The translations under genes and the position numbers were made by a program. A DNA stretch of 64,000 nucleotides from Desarmillaria ectypa. Its lineage: Eukaryota; Basidiomycota; Agaricomycetes; Agaricales; Physalacriaceae. Positions 35,500-46,083 of this stretch are shown here, in pieces. How positions within the stretch are numbered: position 1 is the first letter of the stretch; every line of letters begins with the position of its first letter. Where the stretch lies: positions 2,418,001 through 2,482,000 of the forward strand of contig JAUDYN010000006.1 of NCBI GenBank assembly GCA_030407005.1, written 5' to 3'. The notes beneath the pieces were generated by a model. It had not been told where the DNA came from, did not search any database, and saw only the letters and a program-made list of their open reading frames with translations.

Positions 35500-35696
35500 A
35501 GAATATGGTCAGGGTGTCAGAGTGGGTGGGGAGGAATAGTCAGTGGTCGGGTTTGCCTTTCACAGTGAAGAAGTATCTGTGCTTCTTCTTCATATGTTAG
35601 TATGAGAAGAGCAGTGAAAAGAATTAGGAGTGCGGCATCTCCAATGGCTGCACCAAGAGTGATGGTTTGTTGATTATTTTTATTGTTGTTGGTCAT
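35500..35696 (-). CDS. Hydrophobic leader ORF of copy E
   Basis: It starts at the conserved methionine (35,696; MTNNNKNNQQ), 59 nt from the LTR. A hydrophobic segment (including AALLILFTALLIL) is followed by TYEEEAQILLH and a short basic or Pro-rich tail before a stop near 35,500. Compared with copy B, the frame stays open past the YEEE motif, which suggests the leader was once joined to the Gag extension. Confidence 0.6.
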
Positions 35697-35740
35697 GGAT
35701 GAATGCTACTTCTCAGCTAGCATAGAAGGAGCAGGGTGGA

Positions 35741-35754
35741 TACCTTTCAACTAA
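35741..35754 (-). promoter_or_regulatory. Self-priming primer-binding site of copy E
   Basis: On the minus strand TTAGTTGAAAGGTA directly follows the LTR. It is a perfect 14-nt reverse complement of the LTR segment TACCTTTCAACTAA (plus-strand 35,891-35,904 reads TTAGTTGAAAGGTA). That LTR segment starts 33 nt after the first base of TATATAAG, where transcription is expected to begin. This is the clearest of all copies. Confidence 0.7.
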
Positions 35755-36151
35755 TGTTAGGACCCTGTCTGTACATGTGACTTGGGATGTAAGTGTCTCT
35801 CTGGACTGTCTTGCATTCAGACAATCATCCATTAATGAGAGGCAGACTTTAGTCTTTGGTGTAGTGCAGTAGAAGGTATATGAATCTAATTTAGTTGAAA
35901 GGTAGAGTACAACAGTGAAAACTACTCTACTTATATACTAAAAGTATGGTGTTATTAATAGGTGAAACAGTATCATCCATGAGAGAATAGTGTGTAAGTT
36001 GGATGGATCATGGGTGAATGAGAATGAATTAGAGTATGAATCATCAAGGAATAGGGTGGTCATCAGTGAATTTGTTGATACTGACTGAGATGAGATGTGC
36101 AGTGTCATGGATATGATGAGATAAGATAAGATAAATGGAAAAATCATAACA
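35755..36151 (-). repeat. 5' LTR of copy E (397 bp)
   Basis: TGTTAGGACC start and CATAACA end, with TATATAAG on the minus strand. It marks the right edge of the recognisable retroelement block. Flank 36,152-36,156 is TAATA. Confidence 0.9.
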
Positions 36152-37051
36152 TAATATCATATGTTAGGACTGGAGAGTATCAGCATAATATTCAAATTTT
36201 CTTGGAATCTCATGGTCTGTGCATAGATGGGCACAAGTATACAGTATGAATGAACTCATGTAAAGGATCTGTGAGATTTCAAGCTTCTCATGGCACTGAC
36301 AGTTAGTCCCCATGTTGTGTTTGCCACAGATGTAACCTATTTTTCCACTCTATTTGAGTATGGCCCCATGATTCTAACAGGATCTTGGAGGATTTAGACA
36401 TGTCTGTGAACATTGTAGATGCATATAAAAATTATCTATCAAAAAAATTAATAGCTCTTCAGGTCCAACCTACCTATCACCAGTGCATACTGGTCCACAA
36501 TACCAGTGACCCCTTGATAGATATTCTAATTTTAGTAGTATATATAGTAGAGAACCTGGCAATCAAGCCTCTTGCATGTTTGTGAGAGTTCTCTGCTTAT
36601 TCCAGAGTCCTCACTATCCACCTACTTGATCCATTTGTGCTTAGCATACTTCAACATTCTCCCCATGTTAGATTGCCATGGATGGCCACTAAAAATCATC
36701 AGTGGTCCTTGGGGTTCTCTAATGAACACTGGTAAAATTGAGATTTAGTCCAAGAAATCCACTTGTACCTTTGCTATGAGAAGTGTCATCGATTCACTGT
36801 ACATGGACAGAGAGTTCATGCACTTGACACTATAAAGTCCAATGGGTTGAAAAGTTGCAGCTGAAAAATGTCTTGGTTAGTGTCAGATCACCTTTTTCTA
36901 CCCTCTATGCAGGATTTTATTTCCAACCCTCCTTGGACACTGTTCATTTTCCTTGAAAAAGAGTCTCCTAGTATTGTGACTTTACAGTAGATATTGAGTA
37001 CACTTCAAGTTTATCCTGTATTACACCATCGTACAAAAGGAAAGTTCGACA
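36152..37051. other. Spacer between the retroelement block and fimbrin
   Basis: No gene recognised. Base composition is still AT-rich and CpG-poor like the repeats until about 37,020, then changes abruptly. A plus-strand stretch near 36,750-36,840 translates to a coding-looking segment (CHRFTVHGQRVHALDT) that may be a fragment of an unidentified mobile element. An open frame at 36,385-36,585 (66 aa) has no recognisable motif. Confidence 0.4.
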
Positions 37052-39276
37052 TCACTGTCCATTTGCAATACTCATCAGACTGCCCACAAATGTCATAATC
37101 TACACCGACATCAACAACGGCAGAACACAGACAAGTGCACTGTAGACTCACCAACTTTGGCCGAATATCAACAATATCTTCGGGTACCAAGAATATCAAC
37201 GCGTTCATCTTCCTCGCAATAGATATTGCCAATTTGGCATTCTGTCTCCGGTCTTCGTATTCACCAGTCACATCGACCGCAATGACTAACGCAGGGTCGA
37301 CAATTCCTGGCCGGATGGCATCTAGCAAGTCGAGGAAGAACAAGCCTGTCGAAATAGAAGGATCCTTGAACGACCTGATACTTCTTGTCCGAGCAACAGG
37401 ATTGGCTGCCGTAGCTGCGGTAGCGTTGGCCCATTTGAGTATCTCGGTATCTGAAATGGGTCGGCCGCCAGTAGACTTGCTCAACGATGTCAGTGTCTTG
37501 GTGATACTCAGTCTGCAGAGGGTAAGTTTCAGTAACGAAGGGATGGATGGGTTACAGACCTCATCAGCTGCCAGACTAAACCAAGCACCAACGTCTTGTT
37601 ACCGTCGACAATATCTGCACCCTGGATACCGACCATATGCAAGCCGCTGCCCCTGGCGAGATCGACGGCATAATTTGTGTTCTCTACAGCCTTAAAACGG
37701 CTCACACCCATACCTTTGGACTGCATCCCAACATCTTCGTCTTCTTCGCCGACGGCCCCGCCAGATACATACGCGCCCAGGTTGGCTCCCTTTCCTTCCT
37801 TGGGTTTCGACACCCGTCTCCAGACAACAACGCCAGGACTAATCTTGTCGAAAGCTTGAAGAATGACAAGTCCGTCCCTGAGATCCTCGACGAGATTGAA
37901 CACGCCTGGCTCAACGCCTAACGAATTCAGCCATAATGTGAACACACGAGCTTCACGTTCGCCTTCTGCATCAAAGTCCTCCACAGCACCATAATCCTTC
38001 TTCTCAACCTCCGTAAGAGGGTCTAGTCCAGGATGGGTATTGAACAGGTTGGCAACGAAGGCCAAGTTCAAACGAGGGTTGCCTGCAATGAGCGACGACG
38101 GTGTCAGGAATTTGCGACAGCCAATCTTGTCAGCGTTCGATAGGACCTGCTCTGCACGCGTTCGGAGATCTGACGTCTTCAGCGGAGCCAAAGAGCATTC
38201 TGCTGGAACGAGCTGATTGAGCAGCACGGTATAATTCTCTGCGTCGTTGACGTCCCTGCTAAAGTTGTTGACCCGCCTATGCCATCCAGCCTTCTTTAGA
38301 TGATAATTGAACCATCGCACGAGAATCTGATCAGGCGTGAGCCTCAAGAGATCCTCAATAGTCTCGCCCTCTTCACACAGCCTCCCGAGCTCTGGATGGA
38401 TCCTCAAATCCACACCACTTAACAGACCCCTCCGAATAACCTGCCAAATCAACCCCAAGATCAGATGCTCCCTGCCCTCCTGTATATCAGCACTCCCGAT
38501 GTTCACCACGGAGCACCCAATGGCTTTGGCACTAGTAATCACGATATTGTTATTCTCCGTCATCTGAAACGCATTCAATGGCTTCTTCGCCGTCGGTTTG
38601 TTGAGGACACGCGTATCGATGGTATCCGGAACCGAGTCATTGATCAGCTTGCACAGCACGAGTCCGTCCTTGCATTCGTCGAAGAGCTGCATCGTATCGG
38701 TAGGGATGGGGTATCGGTCTGAAATATCAGGATCATTTTCAAGAACCTACAGAATTATGAATATATAGCAAATATTTCGAGAGATGTAAGGCCCACCAGG
38801 TTGATATGATTCGTAAATTCGCGCCTTTCATCCTCATTGATGGTATGGCTGACATTCGCATTGCTCCCCTGCATGGTCACCTTGCCCTTTGCTGTCTTGA
38901 TACCACCTCCAGTCGCCGCTTGCGAACGTAGTTTAACATTAAGCTGTAGACCCTATTGAGTCGCCGTCTGGAAGATTATCTTCCGAATACACACCTCAAC
39001 CCAGTCCTCCAGCTCGACTTTGCCGCTCGCATCGACGCTGACGTGCTTGAGCGTTTCTCTAGCCTGGTCGTAGCTTTCACCAGAGCTCTGCAGAGCCTGA
39101 AGGACGGCAGTCTTGTCTACACGGCCTGGTGAGTCGGTGGATATCGAGCTTGGATTCCGTTGTCAGCAAGAACGTCCAGCCCTTCCACCACGTACTCACT
39201 TGAATCGATTAATGAGATTAAACATCTCGTCTCTCGAGACTTCTGGGTACTTTTTCTGCAGTCGTAGAACCTCCAT
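37052..39276 (-). CDS. SAC6: Fimbrin (plastin), actin-bundling protein
   Basis: Fimbrin cross-links actin filaments in cortical patches and rings. Six exons on the minus strand: 39276-39200, 39148-38995, 38952-38797, 38746-37560, 37512-37152 and 37099-37052, giving 660 residues, close to yeast Sac6. The order is an EF-hand-like N-terminal region (residues 1-80; starts MEVLRLQKKYPEVSRDEMF), then four calponin-homology domains in two actin-binding modules (about 125-370 and 390-655). CH signatures visible are DGLVLCKLINDSVPDTID, IGCSVVNIGSADIQEG, LVLGLVWQLMR and the family-typical C terminus LIMTFVGSLMSIANGQ. All introns are 48-53 nt with GT..AG ends, and the frame closes exactly. The first methionine is chosen because it begins the conserved EF-hand region. 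It is the first intact host gene after the repeat block. Confidence 0.95.
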
Positions 39277-39489
39277 GGTAGAATATTGACAGCGGACGTC
39301 GAGGTATGAGACAGAGTTATAAATATGGGCCAGTGGCTGTGTGATGACGATGACGATGACGATGACTGCGCAAAACTACGGCCAAGTTTATGAAACAAAG
39401 AAATATGCATTACGCGTCATCTAATTACTATCTACTAAAAGCACAGGGAAAGCACAATAAAAGGAAACTTCTCGATCTACCATCAATTA

Positions 39490-42400
39490 CTACTGCATCC
39501 TGCCCAGTACCCGCGGTTGGTTAACATCTGCCATATTGATAAAGATATCATCTGCAGGGTGTCGGTATAGCGGCGCCCGCAGTCTCTTCTGGTCAAGATG
39601 ATGTCCAATGAACCCGATACTCCTGCCAAGCACGAACAAGCCATTCAATGTACCAATCTTTAATGTAAATCATTATTAGTCAATATCCCCAAACAGATAC
39701 CGGGCATCTTACCTTGATGTATTCATCCGCCTCCTCCGGCGTGAATGCACCACTGTCTCTCAACAGGTCGACAAAGCACACAGCAATACATCCATCCACA
39801 TTCAAAATCAGGGTATCCTTCTTACTTGTCGTCACCTTCTCCACAGCAAGCGCGTAGTCGAGCAGTGAGTGGCTAGGGAAGTTTTTTCGAACATACTCCT
39901 TGACAAGCTCGACACGCAAATCAGGGTTGTTGACGCTCTTGATCTTGTGTCCAATACCGGAGACTAAACCCCATGTCAGCGCTGTATCAAATACTCCAAA
40001 GACGGTAACTCACTAAGCTTGTTTGCCTTTCTTGAGTTGTCAACAAACTCCCGTGGCGTCAAACCTGTATCCCGCGCGTTGCTGAACATGGCGGCAGCTT
40101 CATCGAGGGCACCACCAAACCGGCTACCAATCGTCAACAGACCGGATGCCAATGACGAGATCAAGTCCTTGCCCGCTCGTGACGCGACGATAGTGTTCAT
40201 AGCACCGGACACGGCCGGTCCGTGATCCGCTGTGAGCATGAGGACCATCTCGATGAACTTGGTCGCCCAAGGCGGCAAACGCCTCTTGAACCACAGCAAG
40301 CTGACAACACCACCAAGCCCAATATCCTCCTTGAACACATCACTGATCCTCATACCAGCATACAACAGCTCCTGGCCCCGCTCATCGGAGATTGTCGAGA
40401 TGAATGCAGCAGGTTTACGGATCAAGCCCAACTCCTGAGCCCACTTGTAGTCCATCGGAATAACAGGCGGGTCCCTCTCGGGCTTGGGCACAACGACGCC
40501 CTTTGCGACGAGCGTGTCATATGTCTCCCGCAGGACAGTAGGCAATTCTTCAAAGGTTTCTGGAACGACGAACCCAGCCTCCCTCATCGCACGGTTCTTA
40601 GCATCAGCAGTCTCGAGGTCAGAGTTGGCCATACTTCCGGCATGTCCGAATTGTACTTCGGTGGTAAACATCTTGGCGCAGGTACCAATGGCCCATGCAA
40701 CGATGGGTTTCTTGATCTGCCCGTTCTTGACGGCCTCGATCACGCGGTACTCTTCCACACCACCAACTTCACCGAGGAGGACTAGCATCTTGCAGTCGGG
40801 ATCAGCCTCGTAGCGAAGGAGATGATCGATGAAGGTTGTACCAGGGTAACGGTCACCACCAATAGCAATACCCTCATACGTGCCGTTCGTCGTAAAGGAA
40901 AGAATGTTGTTCAGTTCGTTGGACATACCGCCGGACTTGGAGACGTAACCAACTGAACCGGCACGGTAGAGCTTGGATGCGATGATGTTGTCCATCATAC
41001 CACCTGAGTTTCCAATTCTGAAGCAGCCGGGCTTGATACCTCCAACAGTAGCGGGACCAATGATCAACACGTTACGCTGCTTGGCCTCCCAGAGAATTTC
41101 ACGTGCGTGTCTCTCAGGAACACCCTCAGCGATGAGCGCGATGCTGCGAATGCCGGTGTATCCACCCTTGAGAATCTCCATGGTGCTGCCCAGCACGGAT
41201 CGGCTACTGGCAAAGTTGACAACAACGTCGACATCAGGGTGCTTGGCTACGGCCTCGCCGACGCTCGTGTAAACAGGGAGGAGGGTCTCCTTGGTACCCC
41301 AGTAGAACTTTTGAATATGGTGTCCACCGAAAGGATAGATCATTGCAGCAACACTAGGTGTAGCGCGGCCGCACGAGTAATCAAAGTCGAGCATGCCCTG
41401 GATAGCACGAGGCTGGAGACCATATACGAAACTCCTCGTGTGTTCATCGAATGGCCTATAGCTAGGTCGGGAAGTGGGAGAGCTGGTGTCAAAGTGGACG
41501 ATCTGGTCATCGGGCTGGGTACGCTCGCCAGATGGGTGGATGGTGCCGATGGCAGAGGGTTCGGTCGTAACGGCACCAGAAGCAGGGGCAGGGGGAGTTC
41601 CAGGGGCAGTCGCAGGAACGCTCTTTGGTGATTGCGTCTTCACATTGATGCCGAGAGCGAGAGGAACGATCTCTGTAATGTGAGTTTCGGGACCAAAGAC
41701 ACGGATGGGAACACCAAGGGACTCTCCGAGCAGTCTCATTGCCTTGAGACCTTCCTGTGCGGAGTTGAGGATGGATCATACAAACACCGAACGGAGTAGG
41801 ACGCACCTGGTAGTTGGGACCGCCACGTCGGACAAAGATCTTGACCCCAGAATTGATGAGCTGTTGTTTGTACTCTTTCAAAGCGCGAATAATGCCCTTG
41901 AACGTCGCAGCGACATTGGTGAAGTTGGCGATACCACCACCGATGATTAGAATCTTGCCTTCAGGACGAGGGGTACCACGGGTGATCAAATCGACTGTGA
42001 ACGCGTTAGCCAGAAAATAAACAGATTGTGATGATCAGCACTCACTCAGGGTTTTGGCATACTCGTAGGTCTGGCCCTCGGTAGGAGCACCTGAATATTC
42101 TCCATAATTGGCGAGTTCATGTGCAAACCCACACGCGGCGATGGCATCACTGTAGACGACACTGGCACCACCACCTGCAACCATGGTCCAGACGCGACCC
42201 TCAGGGTTGAGGACGGTCAGTTTGAGGGAGGCACCGGTAGACGCATCAAGTTTCTGGATGTATGCTTCCTCTTTGGTGAGAGAACGACCGAATGGAGCGG
42301 GGAAGACCATGGGGGGACCACGGTCGGCAGTGACCTTGCCACCCTTTTGCACGACAGTTGAGCCGTCGTAAACGCTGAGGTCGCGAGCAATAGCCCACTT

Positions 42401-43280
42401 TTGTCCGCAAATGCTTTCAGCTGTCTGATCGAGCTTGGCAGCCATATCCAAATAGTGTATTTCGACCTTTCCGCTCTTGCTCTCTGACGCACCGAGACAG
42501 ATAAGAGGGTTGATCTCGAGGTAAGCAAAGTGAAGGTCGACGTATACCGAGTACAGCCGGATGAGGAAGTCAACGAGAGCGCTCTTCTTCTCTGCAGGGA
42601 CGTGGGTAAGGAGGGTGGAGGCAATGGTCGCTTTTGAAGGGAAAGTGTTGGGTTTGTCGGATGTTGGGACGGGGATGTCGAGTTTGAGGGCCTTGGCGTC
42701 GACATCGCCTACATCGACACCACCTTCGTGGGTGAAGAGTATGCTGTCACCTTCACGCGACGAATTGATGCAGACATAATATTCAGTATTTGAGGGATGG
42801 GGAAGGAAAGGTTCAAGGATGAAAGACACGAGCGGGCCGGAGACCGCTTCGACCTGGAATAACTATTTAACGTACGCGTATATCGATAAGACGTTAGACG
42901 CACCTTTTGGACTTTGCCAGCCCTGTCACTGATCCAAGCCATCGCCTGATCTATAGTCTTGTTGAGGGCCAGGAGACCTGCCTTGCCTCGACGCTTGATG
43001 AGCTGATCGGGCTTCGCGACGAGCTTGACGCCGGCCTCCCTGGTCCACGCTGGGAGCTCAGCGAGACTCGTTGTCTGCTTGGTCTCCTCATCAAAGAGGA
43101 CCTGAGCGACACGAGGAAGAGCTGGGGTTGCGCTCTCACCAAGCTGGATGGTCGAATCGATGGTTGGTACACGAGTCAGCCAGTAGGATAGCAGAAGCTT
43201 GGCATCATATTCACGGATGGCTACAACGACAATGAGCAGGGAAAAACTAGGAAAACTGAGGACGTACGTTTGGAGGACAT
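39490..43280 (-). CDS. ACL1: ATP-citrate lyase (ATP-citrate synthase), single fused polypeptide
   Basis: Cytosolic enzyme making acetyl-CoA and oxaloacetate from citrate, CoA and ATP, which supplies lipid and sterol synthesis. Seven exons: 43280-43268, 43220-42904, 42853-42046, 41994-41807, 41754-40014, 39963-39713 and 39657-39490; 1,161 residues. The N-terminal half has the ATP-grasp or succinyl-CoA-synthetase beta-like region and citrate domain ([20 protein letters not shown] near residue 455). The C-terminal half has the CoA-binding domain, the catalytic phospho-histidine in [11 protein letters not shown], and the citrate-synthase-like tail ([17 protein letters not shown], then [14 protein letters not shown]). 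The first exon encodes only MSSK plus one base. One fused gene rather than two subunit genes fits a basidiomycete. The predicted frame is intact. Confidence 0.96.
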
Positions 43281-43677
43281 GGCAGGAGTGGTTCAATATT
43301 GTTGTTGGCTGATCTGCATTTATATAAATTTTGCCTCTACGCCGGGCCCCCAATTTTCCCACGATCGAGGCAACTGCGGTTTAACTCTTGTTCGTTGCTT
43401 AGTTTTGTGGGCCTCTGTCTCGCCTCCTTCCGGTCTGATTCACAGCCTTCTAATGCTAACTGTTCGAGAAATACAGCTGCTCATCGTCGTACACGATCCG
43501 GGGCTTACGGAGGAATACAGACAAGGATCAGAGATGATTTGATGTCCGAATGTATGCGGTTTTGTAAGTGGGGTGCACGATTGGGGATGGCCACCCGAGT
43601 CCACTAAATGCGTTAATTATACAATATCCAATATTCATAAATAAAAATACGCGTCATATATCACCGTGTCGTCGTTA
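43281..43677. other. ATP-citrate lyase promoter and short spacer
   Basis: No ORF of interest. It holds the TATA-like element listed separately; the rest shares its space with the 3' end of the small acidic gene. Confidence 0.5.
43316..43330 (-). promoter_or_regulatory. TATA-like element of ATP-citrate lyase
   Basis: ATTTATATAAAT on the minus strand lies about 40 nt upstream of the start codon at 43,280. The position would imply a very short 5' leader. Inferred from sequence only. Confidence 0.4.
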
Positions 43678-44279
43678 ATTCGTAGTTTTCTTTTCTTTCC
43701 AAAATTCGTCGTCACCCTCGTAAGGACTGCTCGATGCATTGATCCATTCTCCCAATGCCTCTCTCTCCTGCGCGTCAAGCTTGCTCTTCTCCTCTTTGCC
43801 CCCGTCGTCCTTGACTGTGCTTATTTCATTGGCATCCCAGTCCTCTGTCGGATGGCGAACCAGGGATTTCTCTATTCGTTCGCCTTCCGACATTATGTGG
43901 GATTAGTTTCAGTTCTATGTCTGCATCCAATGATATCAGCTCCAACAAGACAAGTCGTGTTCTGGCGCGTACCTTTACTATAACCCTGCGTAATCGATGT
44001 AAATATTTCTTCAACCTTCCAACATAGGAAACGTACCTCTTAAATGTTCTGCGAAACAAAGTAAATTGCTAGCGAACAAGGGAAATGCAATCTCAGACAG
44101 TCCGACGTCGTCGCCGAAAGACAAGAGACGAGTTCGGAGATTGCCAAATCCGTTTCGCGTGACCGTGAGACTTTCCTCGCGTCGCGTCGCGTCAACATCT
44201 TCCTTCTGCTCATTGAACTAGCGCTATCTTCTCATATGGAACGTATTTCTTTTCTCACCAGGATTTGCTCGTGAGCCAT
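43678..44279 (-). CDS. Small acidic protein of unknown function, exon joins uncertain
   Basis: I do not recognise this gene. The last exon (ending at 43,678) encodes GERIEKSLVRHPTEDWDANE, an acidic Lys/Asp/Glu-rich segment, and the ending WINASSSPYEGDDEFWKEK. Upstream on the same strand a consistent frame reads FGNLRTRLLSFGDDVGLSEI then FPLFASNLLCFAEHLRG (about 44,040-44,150). A short first exon MAHEQIL (44,279-44,259) with a GTGAG donor is possible. A tiny exon near 43,970-43,985 (GYSK) is needed to link them, but the canonical AG acceptor gives a frame problem of one base there. Estimated length 130-140 residues. It could be a genuine small gene with a non-standard splice, or a decayed one. 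Confidence 0.45.
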
Positions 44280-46083
44280 GAAAAAATAATATTCTTCCGA
44301 CTTTCTCTTATGGTTTTTCCGTCGAGAGCGAGTATCAATGGTGCACCGGTCACTTTCCTTGAAAAAAATCCCAATCTAACATGCGTTTCACAGTACAGCA
44401 GCATCACGAGCTATGCACGCTCGATGGCGCCGGATACTCATTTAATCATCAAACCGGGCTTTACTCAAGCAGGATGAAACACGGAATACTGAGTAAATGC
44501 TAACCCTTCTTGGTCGTTAGGCGCGCTGATCAATGATTGCAACTCTGTCGGGTTTATCGAAATTGTGCACACTACTACTGACCGGCATCTTGTAAATTCC
44601 ATGTCTTGGCCGTACTCCCATCTGAATCCTTTCTTCCATACCTTTCGACACAACCCGGCAGTCCTTTCAAGCGACTATTAGCTTACTCGCTGTACAGTGT
44701 AAGGATTGACATGGGTCTACTTATTGACAGTGACTCGGAAGAAGAATCGAAGCGTACCTTACGTCGTCGTCTACAAACACATCCACGTCAGATATGGCAC
44801 AAGAAAATTTCGTCGGCTTTCTTCGGACGGAGGATTGACCAGATGATTATTGCGACGAAATATCTTGCCTAGGATTTTGCGATACGTCTACATCAATGGC
44901 AATGCTTCACGCCAACTTTTGCTCAACTGGAACCCGTACGAAGCTCACTCAGCTCCAAATGAGCCCAAAGTCTTTACTCCAGTATCGTCTGTCAGCCGGA
45001 CTTTTGTAACTTCCCACGGACTTTGAGAACCAATCAAATTGCCTCACACTGTCCCGAAGATCTGGTGCTGTCACTAATATTTTCATCTGTGTCGTTGTAA
45101 CATTGCCAACACCGATAGTTATATTCGCTGAGCCGCTGACTTGTTCAGTGCTTTCGAACTGACAGTAGAGCTTTTCTCTTAATGCTCAACTTTGCTAGCA
45201 ATACGTCGAAGAAGAAATTACGCGTATTCAATCGATCTCATCTGTAAATGATGGTAGACATGAAACGCAGTACGATGCAAATGTGGTATGAGCCTCTCGT
45301 AACGCAGCCAGATTTTTCAAAGCGGTTGCCTATAAAATCCCATCAGCGACCAGTAGCGCAACAACATCCTGGCACCACTCTTGACAGGTTCAGAACTTCG
45401 GCGCAGTGGGAACCCTACCATCAACAAGCTTCCAAGCGATCCGACCCACGAAACCCGAGCAAAACAGCTCAACATACCGGAACACTTGCGCTCCTGAGGC
45501 TCCTCCCCGGCGGAGGAATAGTCTTGATCAACTTTTCCAAAGGAAACGAGGGCTCATTCGTATTCTCCTCTTCGTCTATCATATGCTTCAGTCCTTCTAA
45601 CCATGTTACGTTCACAACGCCAAATGAATGTATATCAGGATCGTGACTCGTCCCTTCTCAGTTATACTATGATAATGTTTATCAATGCAAGTATGTTCAG
45701 ATCCTTTCGCTTGCCTTACTAGTCGACTGAAGATTGAAGTCAAGGTACGAAACTACTCACCCTACCCTACCCCGTGACAATGCACGAGCCCTACGGCTTC
45801 CTTCCTTGCTCTCCGACCCAGACTAATAATATATATACCCCACCGCCTTCTTCACCCATAGCCTCGTCCCGGAGATCTACAATGAGGAAAATGATCTCGA
45901 TACATTTGTTTCCATAGTACAAACATTGTTCTAGCCAGTGGAATGGAGTAGCGTCAATCGATGCCTTGTTCTTGTTCTTGTTACAATAAAAGCCCATAAC
46001 GATACAGACGGCCCTGCATGTACATACAACGTAGCGCCCTACGTATACAACAACCCGCTGAAGAAAAGACAAAAGATACAACA
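44280..46083. other. Intergenic stretch with no confident gene
   Basis: Plus-strand open frames exist at 44,606-44,872 and 45,248-45,646. The second (132 aa) begins with many Arg/Gln/His residues and has a GTLALLRLLPGGGIVLINF segment. In another frame, 45,406-45,600 ends RKRGLIRILLFVYHMLQSF. Neither resembles a family I know and the frames shift repeatedly, so a decayed gene is possible. The stretch 45,660-46,083 is the 3' side of glycerol dehydrogenase and shows nothing else. Confidence 0.4.

Larger units (their letters stand above)
33166..36151 (-). mobile_element. Ty3/gypsy copy E, minus strand, 5' part (LTR to zinc knuckle)
   Basis: Minus-strand copy with a complete 5' LTR (35,755-36,151), primer-binding site, leader, Gag extension, capsid and zinc knuckle, ending at 33,166 just after the knuckle (GPTNKVVL). 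No pol. The 273-residue open block 34,160-34,981 spans the acidic WPDLS-like region to the coiled-coil start of Gag and is the longest open gag piece in the window. It abuts copy D tail-on at 33,165/33,166. Confidence 0.85.

Noticed and set aside
37135..37695. 186-codon plus-strand frame
   Set aside because: It is antisense to fimbrin exons 4-5 and exists only because the CH-domain coding strand avoids stops on the other side.
40222..40785. 187-codon plus-strand frame, and a similar one at 41,107-41,631
   Set aside because: Both are antisense shadows of the ATP-citrate lyase exon 5.
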